A stretch of 5,651 bases of DNA, taken from NCBI GenBank assembly GCA_028683995.1, contig JAQUGU010000113.1:1-5651 (forward strand). Reading direction: 5' to 3'. The notes under the pieces are model-generated. The model saw only the letters and a list, made by a program, of their open reading frames with translations. It was not told the DNA's origin and made no database searches. Below are positions 1 to 4,734 of the stretch, piece after piece. Numbering within the stretch: position 1 is the stretch's first letter; each line of letters begins with the position of its first letter. Source of the DNA: Syntrophomonadaceae bacterium (GTDB lineage: Bacteria; Bacillota; Syntrophomonadia; Syntrophomonadales; Syntrophomonadaceae). The translations under genes and the position numbers were made by a program.

Positions 1-263
1 AGACCGGCATTGGCAAAGGTAATTACAAAAGCCGGCAGAGGCGCCGCCACTGATTGAAACACCATCAAGAAAAAAGATACCACCGGCGCCCATATGCCAA
101 ATGACAGGATGTATTCCCGGGCTGCATCTACATCCACCCGCGATAAAACCTTGACCGCATTTTGAATAATTTCCTGAAATGCCGGCACCAGATAGTATAA
201 AAGTACTGGTATTACCAATAAAACTATTTTAAACCACCATTGTTTCCATACCTTTTTATCCAA
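1..263 (-). CDS. TVP38/TMEM64-family membrane protein, N-terminal part (runs off left edge)
   Basis: This is the last gene of the cluster, and only its first 87 codons plus two bases are in the window. It starts at TTG (263-261): a TAA lies in frame directly before this TTG, so no earlier start is possible, and GGGAGGG sits 6 nt upstream. The visible protein has a short basic, Trp-rich N-terminus (DKKVWKQWWFK), a first membrane segment at about residues 13-29, a soluble linker, and a second hydrophobic stretch from about 55. That stretch contains FQSVAAPLPAFVITFANAG, which I recognise as the opening of the SNARE-associated/TVP38 domain of the DedA superfamily. Members are inner-membrane proteins; some DedA relatives translocate lipids such as undecaprenyl phosphate, but the substrate here is unknown. 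It shares a Q-x4-P-L-P pattern with the other TVP38 protein at 4042-4707. The gene begins 23 nt after the radical SAM stop codon, in operon-like spacing. Confidence 0.8.
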   Translation of the reverse strand, partial: MDKKVWKQWWFKIVLLVIPVLLYYLVPAFQEIIQNAVKVLSRVDVDAAREYILSFGIWAPVVSFFLMVFQSVAAPLPAFVITFANAG

Positions 264-269
264 TTAAAT

Positions 270-276
270 CCCTCCC
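270..276 (-). promoter_or_regulatory. Shine-Dalgarno site for the TTG-started TVP38 gene
   Basis: On the minus strand this reads GGGAGGG, followed by a 6-nt spacer (ATTTAA) and then TTG. Because the spacer ends in an in-frame TAA, this site fixes the rare start codon. It lies in the 23-nt gap after the radical SAM gene, so the downstream gene has its own ribosome entry. Confidence 0.8.
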
Positions 277-286
277 GGTTAGTTTT

Positions 287-1285
287 TTAATCCCGCGCAA
301 AGAAAACTGAAGGTCCCTGTAACACCGGGTATTCAGCCTCTTTAAAGATATCTTGACATTTCTTTATGTCAAAGCCACGATTGACTTCAGTTTTTTCAAC
401 TGTATCCCGGGGGTTAAATCCTGCCTCCGCCCAAAATAAATTGGCTCCGGCTATGGCCCCTGGGGTATTGGGCTCATGAGTACAATTTCCTGATACCCCC
501 GGCCCCATAGCCAACCGAACTACGGCCAATATGTGAGCCATACTGGCTTCGCTGACCATACCATACTGTTCCAGGTTGGATCCGGGAATGCTTATACGGC
601 GAGCAGCCCCACTAAATACCGGCTCTATCTCACGAGCAACGATGGTTTTTTCCACCAGTTCATCCAGGCTATGCTCCGGGCCAACCGGTTCAACACAGGT
701 ACCTACTTTTAAGCCAACTTTCTTGGCCGCTTGTATGGTTTCCAGTCGTTTCCCGGGACTAATGCGGGTTACTTTACCTTCCCCCAGGCGAAGTGCATGG
801 TAAATACCCGTGAACCCTGCATCTTTCAATGCCAGCGCTTCATAATAATCAAAATCCCTGACATTGGCAATCATAATACTTTCCGGTTCCAACTTAAGGC
901 TCACTTCACCGGCAATGTTCAGAAATTCAGCAAAGTTCATATTGGCGGTGGCCATTAGATAAATCGCATTGGCTCCTTGTTCCTGCAATTGCAGGCACTG
1001 CTCTATAATATATTCCAAATCCGAAACCCGGTTTTCCTTGAAGCTGCCATTGACAGCAGCAAAAGAGCAAAATCTGCAGTTACAGGGACAGGCAGAAGTG
1101 TTAACCCCTACCTGTCCGTGTATCTCTGCTAAACCAGCTTTTTCACTAATACAGCGGGAAGCCCACTGAATATGGTAAGATTCTTCGGATATGAACGGAA
1201 CCGCAAATAGTTCCCGAATTTCATTGGCACTAAGAAGAGCCCCACCCAGAGCTTTGTTGCAGATTTGCTTTATCTGTGTTTTCAT
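287..1285 (-). CDS. Radical SAM protein, biotin-synthase-like fold, reaction unknown
   Basis: This 332-residue protein is of typical size for BioB/HydE-like radical SAM enzymes. The [4Fe-4S] binding motif CX3CX2C is Cys66, Cys70 and Cys73 in SACPCNCRFCSFA, with an aromatic Phe72 before the last Cys and an extra Cys68 inside the loop. The N-terminal helical lead (about 1-60) and the C-terminal GAIAGANLFWAEAGFNPRD region (277-293) resemble biotin synthase and its BATS domain. The protein lacks the cysteines that in BioB hold the auxiliary [2Fe-2S] cluster: the stretch corresponding to KVCSGG reads KVGTCVEP. It is therefore unlikely to be a biotin synthase. The ATG at 1285 is supported by GGAAAGGGGG 7 nt upstream. 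The start overlaps the preceding nucleotidyltransferase gene by 56 nt, so the two are probably translationally coupled. The product is probably cytosolic and oxygen-sensitive. The substrate cannot be told from sequence; the neighbours suggest a sugar-, lipid- or metalloid-linked pathway. Confidence 0.85.
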   Translation of the reverse strand: MKTQIKQICNKALGGALLSANEIRELFAVPFISEESYHIQWASRCISEKAGLAEIHGQVGVNTSACPCNCRFCSFAAVNGSFKENRVSDLEYIIEQCLQLQEQGANAIYLMATANMNFAEFLNIAGEVSLKLEPESIMIANVRDFDYYEALALKDAGFTGIYHALRLGEGKVTRISPGKRLETIQAAKKVGLKVGTCVEPVGPEHSLDELVEKTIVAREIEPVFSGAARRISIPGSNLEQYGMVSEASMAHILAVVRLAMGPGVSGNCTHEPNTPGAIAGANLFWAEAGFNPRDTVEKTEVNRGFDIKKCQDIFKEAEYPVLQGPSVFFARD

Positions 1286-2006
1286 TCAGGTTCCCCCTTT
1301 CCAGAGCTTCTTTGATGACTTTCAGATTACTAATATAACGATAGCTATGCAGCCTATGTAACCTCTTTTCCACTTCTCCCTGCTTTATAAAAAACAATAA
1401 GTCTTCCCACTGATCCAGATCCCTATTTATGCCTAAAAGGGCCAGCTTTAGCTTTTGTTCTTTTGCTCTCTCGCTGGTAAGCCGTAATACCTGGTCGTTA
1501 CCCCAGGGCAGGTTATTAAATAAAAAGGGGTAGGGGTGCTTTACTCCCAGTAGATAGTAGCCACCATCACTACAAGGACCCAGTACAATATCATTCTCCT
1601 CCAGCAATCTGTCCGCTTCTTGCAGGGTCTTAATCTCTAACTGAGGTAAATCACTTCCCAGGATGATGGCAGCAGGATAGTGCTCCAATACCTGCTTCAA
1701 GGAATTCAGCATCCGTTCACCCAGGTCATTTCCCTGCTGTTCCAGGAGTATAAAAGGCTCCAGCAGACCCTGCGGAAGATTACACCTTTGCTCCAGTATT
1801 TCTTTACTAACGTTCGCTCCGGTTGTAGATACTCCGGTATAGGAAAAATAGGCAGGCCAGCCCATTTTGCTCAGTAATGAACATATATCATAGAGGCAGG
1901 CACTATGCAGGGCAGCACATTCTTCTTTAGACAACTTCCCCATAAGGCGGGTCTTGGTAAAGCCTCCTATGGGAATCTTACTCATGACTATCAGCGCACA
2001 TTTCAT
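1230..2006 (-). CDS. TIGR04282/DUF2064-type nucleotidyltransferase-like glycosyltransferase
   Basis: The 258-residue protein has a GT-A/NTP-transferase fold like MobA and CofC. Recognisable motifs are the N-terminal ALIVMSKIPIGGFTKTRL (residues 4-21; the K-x-G-x-x-KTRL nucleotide-binding loop), ILGSDLPQL (115-123; metal-binding Asp119), LGPCSDGGYYLLGVK (142-156) and LPWGNDQVL (166-174). The family is annotated as an arsenosugar-associated glycosyltransferase, but its motifs fit nucleotide activation of a small substrate equally well; this choice is inference. It begins in an ATGA overlap with the TIGR04283 gene just upstream, with GGAGGG 7 nt before ATG. Such adjacency is common for this pair and points to consecutive steps. 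The final ~30 residues (from about 228) are polar, look unconserved and extend past the core fold; they overlap the start and ribosome-binding site of the radical SAM gene. The protein is predicted to be soluble and cytosolic. Confidence 0.88.
   Translation of the reverse strand: MKCALIVMSKIPIGGFTKTRLMGKLSKEECAALHSACLYDICSLLSKMGWPAYFSYTGVSTTGANVSKEILEQRCNLPQGLLEPFILLEQQGNDLGERMLNSLKQVLEHYPAAIILGSDLPQLEIKTLQEADRLLEENDIVLGPCSDGGYYLLGVKHPYPFLFNNLPWGNDQVLRLTSERAKEQKLKLALLGINRDLDQWEDLLFFIKQGEVEKRLHRLHSYRYISNLKVIKEALERGNLNENTDKANLQQSSGWGSS
1293..1302 (-). promoter_or_regulatory. Shine-Dalgarno site of the radical SAM gene, inside the upstream gene
   Basis: The minus strand reads GGAAAGGGGG, 7 nt before the ATG at 1285. 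It lies entirely within the 3' coding end of the nucleotidyltransferase gene. This supports the ATG at 1285 despite the unusually long 56-nt gene overlap. Confidence 0.75.
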
Positions 2007-2695
2007 AAGCTTACCCTCCGCCCCTGTTGGTAGTAATCGTACAGTCGCTCCGGGCTGACCCCCAGAAAATATAGCACCTTTAAAACCTGCATTTTTATCA
2101 GGGTTATCAATGGTCCTCCATCTTTAAAACGCCGGGTGCTGGTTATTACCCTGCCTGCTACTACCCGAGAACAATATTTTGAGCGCAGGTGATGGGAAAA
2201 GGCCAGGTCTTCCATCAGGGGAATGTCAGGAAAACCGCCGATATTCAAAAAAACATCCTTACGACACCATATGGCCTGATCACCGTAGCAGCTTTTCCAG
2301 TAGCGAGCACGAAGGTTAGAGAGAAAGGCCAGTCCCCGGTAAAAGGGTAACCGTTCGTCGAAATCCATGGTTGCACAACCCCAGTGGTAACCTTCCTTTA
2401 TGGCCTTCAGTACCTGCTCCACTACTATGGGCTCAAACTGACAGTCTGCGTGCAGGAATAATAAGACTGGTGCCGTAGCCAGTTGTGCACCCCGATTTAG
2501 CTGCATACCTCGCCCCGCGCTGCCGGTTACCATTTTTACCGGATAGCGGCTACATATTTCCGGGCTACGGTCACTACTCCCCCCATCGCTAATTATGATT
2601 TCTATGCTAGAAATAAGCTGCAGGCTTTCCAGTAATTCAGGAAGACATTCTTCCTCGTTAAGTATCGGTACTATTACAGAAATCTTCGTTGGCAT
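2003..2695 (-). CDS. Family-2 glycosyltransferase, TIGR04283 type
   Basis: The 230-residue protein is a GT2 (GT-A fold) glycosyltransferase. In order: ISVIVPILNEEECLPELL (5-22) is the nucleotide-sugar binding start; IISDGGSSDRS (34-44) carries the conserved Asp37; GRGMQLNRGA (61-70) is a TIGR04283 hallmark; LLFLHADC (78-85) holds the DxD-like His-Ala-Asp metal site; GGFPDIPLMEDLAFSHHLR (153-171) carries the ED dyad, likely the catalytic base; TSTRRF (185-190) follows. The size is normal for the family and no true membrane spans follow the catalytic domain, so it is probably soluble or peripherally membrane-bound. The ATG start at 2695 has a purine-rich GGGAGAAGGGG ending 4 nt before it, inside the end of the Cys-rich gene (38-nt overlap). 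Its stop codon overlaps the start of the TIGR04282 gene as ATGA. The family name mentions arsenosugars from genome context in other organisms; the donor and acceptor here are unknown. Confidence 0.92.
   Translation of the reverse strand: MPTKISVIVPILNEEECLPELLESLQLISSIEIIISDGGSSDRSPEICSRYPVKMVTGSAGRGMQLNRGAQLATAPVLLFLHADCQFEPIVVEQVLKAIKEGYHWGCATMDFDERLPFYRGLAFLSNLRARYWKSCYGDQAIWCRKDVFLNIGGFPDIPLMEDLAFSHHLRSKYCSRVVAGRVITSTRRFKDGGPLITLIKMQVLKVLYFLGVSPERLYDYYQQGRRVSL
2014..2019 (-). promoter_or_regulatory. Shine-Dalgarno site of the nucleotidyltransferase gene
   Basis: The minus strand reads GGAGGG, 7 nt before the ATG at 2006. It is embedded in the last codons of the TIGR04283 gene (the RRV codons), next to the ATGA stop/start overlap. 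This is classic translational coupling. Confidence 0.8.
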
Positions 2696-3104
2696 TGTTC
2701 CCCTTCTCCCATTCCTCCACCATTATAGCGGCAGCACGTTCAGTTAGTTGGATACAGCCTCTTCTCCCAATTTTCTCCACCAGTGTACGCTTATTTTTGA
2801 TAGCTCGGCAGCAGGTGACTCCAAATTCATTTTTAAAAGCATCGTGGAGAATAACCGGCAGGTTATTTCCAGCCGGATGAGCTTGATAGTGCTGGCGTAT
2901 GCCGGATGCCATTATAATCCCGCTTAAAGCTCCACAAGCACAACCCGCCCCCATTCCTTCTCCCATGAGAGCAGCAGCCGCCAGAATATGCTCATCTACG
3001 GGAATACCCCAGACCTCTTTGGCCGCCAGTAATACGGCCTGACAGCAGTTCCTGCCTTTCTTCATTTCTTCACCGGCTATTTGCGAAGCCCTTTTGGTAT
3101 CCAT
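2658..3104 (-). CDS. Cys-rich putative redox protein, C_GCAxxG_C_C family
   Basis: This small soluble protein (148 residues from the chosen start) matches the C_GCAxxG_C_C family, whose members are described only as putative redox-active proteins. Numbered from an upstream in-frame ATG at 3125 (subtract 7 for the chosen start), it has a paired Cys27-Cys28 in GRNCCQAVLLA, the glycine-rich core MGEGMGAGCACGALSG (54-69, Cys62 and Cys64), a second pair Cys105-Cys106 in FGVTCCRAI, then Cys124 and Cys150. I chose ATG 3104 because AAGGAG stands 9 nt before it, while ATG 3125 has no such site. The gene overlaps the UPF0104 gene by 35 nt and the glycosyltransferase gene by 38 nt. Vicinal cysteines of this kind could bind a metal or metalloid or carry persulfide; that is inference. 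No signal peptide is seen, so a cytosolic location is likely. Confidence 0.85.
   Translation of the reverse strand: MDTKRASQIAGEEMKKGRNCCQAVLLAAKEVWGIPVDEHILAAAALMGEGMGAGCACGALSGIIMASGIRQHYQAHPAGNNLPVILHDAFKNEFGVTCCRAIKNKRTLVEKIGRRGCIQLTERAAAIMVEEWEKGNNANEDFCNSTDT
2700..2710 (-). promoter_or_regulatory. Shine-Dalgarno site of the TIGR04283 glycosyltransferase
   Basis: The minus strand reads GGGAGAAGGGG, with AACA before the ATG at 2695. It lies inside the coding end of the Cys-rich gene and supports the start used there. Confidence 0.7.
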
Positions 3105-4041
3105 TGTTAATATCTCCTTGTCCATTATGTCGTAGAATAACTATTCCCCCGTACAGGCTGCATAAACTTACCAAGAAGGCAAAAAGCAAGGAGGAACTGA
3201 AAGCTATAGTTGATGAAACTTGATAACCGGCAAGCAAGGCCACATATGCGCCTTCCCTTACTCCGTAACCATTTATGCTTACAGGTATCATTGCTATCGC
3301 CGAGGTTACCGGAATAAGATAACAGGCATCCCACCAACCTAAACCGGTAAGATTAAACGCCAGAAAAATGCTGTAGTTAACACCTACCACAGCAATTTGA
3401 AACAGTATTGATAGTGTTACCACAGCCCCCAGCTTAGGCCAATTCGTACGAAAGCTTTTTCCTTGATCAGCCATACCCTCCAGAAACTGAGCTAGTCGGC
3501 GAGCTCTTTTCCATTTAAAAGAAAAACGGGAAAGCATTAGTACGGTTAAAAAGATAGTAACTAGCAACAGTATTATGAATAATAACCATATACCGTCTCC
3601 AGTCTTTCCGGTAGCAATAGCACCAGCCATGCCCACCAGAGCAATTCCTGATATAGCCAGTACTCGCTCCATAAGCACGGAAGCAGTTGCTGCGCTAACA
3701 TTACCGGTCATTTCATTGATCCGGTAAATACGCAGGGCATCACCGCCGATACTGGACGGCAAAAAATTATTCATAAAAATACCTGCCCAGTAGGCTTTCC
3801 ATAGCTCCACCCAGTCGAGGTTAAAACCCTGAGCCTTGAGGACCATTTGCCATTTGTAGGTACTGATAATCATGGAAACTACAATCCAACCCAGGGCTAC
3901 CGTTAGCCAATATAGCTTTATATCCAGAATAATTTGTCCCAATTCTTGCCATCGAATTGAGTATCCCAGCCAGATAAGTAAACCCAGAGATACAATTGCT
4001 TTAAATAAAGTTTTATACGGTTTCCATTGATTGCAATACAT
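3070..4041 (-). CDS. Lysylphosphatidylglycerol synthase TM family / UPF0104 flippase-like membrane protein
   Basis: The 323-residue integral membrane protein corresponds to the membrane half of MprF without the aminoacyl-transferase half. Key motifs are NNFLPSSIGGDALRIYR (91-107), ASVLMERVLAISG (120-132) and IPVSINGYGVREGAYV (252-267), all typical of PF03706. By eye the hydrophobic segments fall near 13-28, 43-60, 124-143, 150-170, 205-229, 240-256 and 264-303, the last probably two helices. Stand-alone members occur beside glycosyltransferases and are suspected to move lipids or glycolipids across the membrane; no substrate is readable here. The ATG start directly follows the TAA of the TVP38 gene (TAAATG), with CGGAG 7 nt upstream, so coupled translation is likely. 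The hydrophilic C-terminal tail (about 304-323) covers the overlap with the Cys-rich gene. This is the only gene in the window that looks built for transbilayer transport of a larger lipid product. Confidence 0.9.
   Translation of the reverse strand: MYCNQWKPYKTLFKAIVSLGLLIWLGYSIRWQELGQIILDIKLYWLTVALGWIVVSMIISTYKWQMVLKAQGFNLDWVELWKAYWAGIFMNNFLPSSIGGDALRIYRINEMTGNVSAATASVLMERVLAISGIALVGMAGAIATGKTGDGIWLLFIILLLVTIFLTVLMLSRFSFKWKRARRLAQFLEGMADQGKSFRTNWPKLGAVVTLSILFQIAVVGVNYSIFLAFNLTGLGWWDACYLIPVTSAIAMIPVSINGYGVREGAYVALLAGYQVSSTIAFSSSLLFAFLVSLCSLYGGIVILRHNGQGDINNGYQKGFANSR
3114..3119 (-). promoter_or_regulatory. Shine-Dalgarno site that decides the start of the Cys-rich protein
   Basis: The minus strand reads AAGGAG, followed by a 9-nt spacer (ATATTAACA) and then the ATG at 3104. 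The alternative in-frame ATG at 3125 lies upstream of this site and has no purine-rich sequence before it (TTATTCTACGACATA), so the shorter 148-residue product is favoured. Confidence 0.75.
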
Positions 4042-4707
4042 TTATCGGCTCCGATCCAGCCAGGCTTTTATAAGCACGTACGCCACGATAAGGCTGGCTA
4101 CTATATATAAGAGGTATATTACCCGGATATCAGGTTGCTCTCCCAAGACTGAATATACGATTAATAAAGGCAGGCTTCCTAAAACCACCGCTGTTAGAAA
4201 ACGGCCAAACGACATAGCTCCCAGCCCGGCTATAAAGTAAATCAGTTTTCCCGGCCAAATAGGAAAAAGAGAACCGGCAATAACCAGAGCAATTCCATAG
4301 TGGTCCAAGAGATAATGCATTTTCTGTGGTTTTATCAGCCTGGCAACTAAAGGCGTGATATAGGTTCTGGCCACAGCATACATTATTCCCGCCCCGGTAA
4401 TCACCCCCAGCCACACCAGGATAAAGCCATAAGCCCATCCGAATACCTGGACACTGGCAATAGCAGCCGTGGAAACTGGCAAAGGAACCAGTATTACCTG
4501 TAAGCCTGCTATAAGCAAGGACAGTACAGCAGCCCAGGATAGACTGCTGTACTGTATACTTAGTCCTAATGCATCATGCAATTTTAGCATGCTTAGGCCC
4601 CGGTTAATTTGAATGCTGACACCTGGCAAGAGCAGATATAGGGCTATCAAAGTAACTAGTAACAAAGTCATGCTCGGTAGAAGATTCTTAAAATAATGTC
4701 TGTTCAT
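4042..4707 (-). CDS. TVP38/TMEM64-family (DedA superfamily) membrane protein
   Basis: The 221-residue protein is nearly all hydrophobic and of usual length for the family. Probable membrane segments lie near 12-28, 56-78, 88-113, 137-163, 167-188 and 194-215. The family core includes GLQVILVPLPVSTAAIAS (68-85), a Gly-rich helix around WLGVITGAGIMYAVAR (99-114), and SLFPIWPGKLIYFIAGLG (146-163) followed by FGRFLTAVVLGSLP. In the latter, relatives usually carry Arg at the position of Ser146 (RLFP/RLIP), so this copy looks divergent at a normally conserved residue; that is judged from memory of the family. The start is the first possible ATG after an in-frame TAA, 27 nt behind the rhodanese stop; its SD is weak (CGGA). 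The stop codon abuts the UPF0104 start. The role is probably membrane transport or lipid homeostasis; the substrate is unknown. Confidence 0.87.
   Translation of the reverse strand: MNRHYFKNLLPSMTLLLVTLIALYLLLPGVSIQINRGLSMLKLHDALGLSIQYSSLSWAAVLSLLIAGLQVILVPLPVSTAAIASVQVFGWAYGFILVWLGVITGAGIMYAVARTYITPLVARLIKPQKMHYLLDHYGIALVIAGSLFPIWPGKLIYFIAGLGAMSFGRFLTAVVLGSLPLLIVYSVLGEQPDIRVIYLLYIVASLIVAYVLIKAWLDRSR
4521..4555. repeat. Perfect 12-bp inverted repeat with 11-nt loop inside the TVP38 gene
   Basis: The left arm at 4521-4532 is ACAGTACAGCAG and the right arm at 4544-4555 is CTGCTGTACTGT, its exact reverse complement, separated by 11 nt. It would form a stable hairpin in the mRNA early in the TVP38 coding region (about codons 51-62). 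No T-run follows on either strand, so it is not a normal intrinsic terminator. It may be a chance product of Ser/Leu codons or a regulatory or RNA-stability element. Confidence 0.6.
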
Positions 4708-4734
4708 AAAATCCGATAATTACCCTGGTTTTTA

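Noticed and set aside
264..286. Terminator or promoter in the gap between the radical SAM and last TVP38 genes
   Set aside because: Only 23 nt, mostly ribosome-binding site; no hairpin and no promoter-like spacing.
576..958. Overlapping plus-strand open frames of about 75 residues
   Set aside because: They lie opposite the well-supported radical SAM gene, have no family resemblance, and mirror its codon pattern.
287..1285. Calling the radical SAM gene bioB
   Set aside because: The auxiliary-cluster cysteines of biotin synthase are not seen and no other biotin genes are nearby.
3070..3072. TGA at the end of the UPF0104 gene as a selenocysteine codon
   Set aside because: The family ends near here, the downstream gene already overlaps the region, and no obvious selenocysteine-insertion hairpin was noticed.
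3125..3337. Minus-strand 70-residue open frame
   Set aside because: It is an alternate frame within the UPF0104 gene, whose protein motifs are clear; no independent support.
4130..4438. Minus-strand 102-residue open frame
   Set aside because: It is a shadow in another frame of the TVP38 gene; the composition is not protein-like and no motif is seen.
4521..4555. Inverted repeat as a transcription terminator
   Set aside because: No T-run follows either arm and it sits inside an intact gene.
4708..4734. Promoter or terminator between rhodanese and TVP38 genes
   Set aside because: The 27-nt gap is too short for a full promoter and shows no hairpin; a promoter inside the rhodanese gene cannot be excluded.
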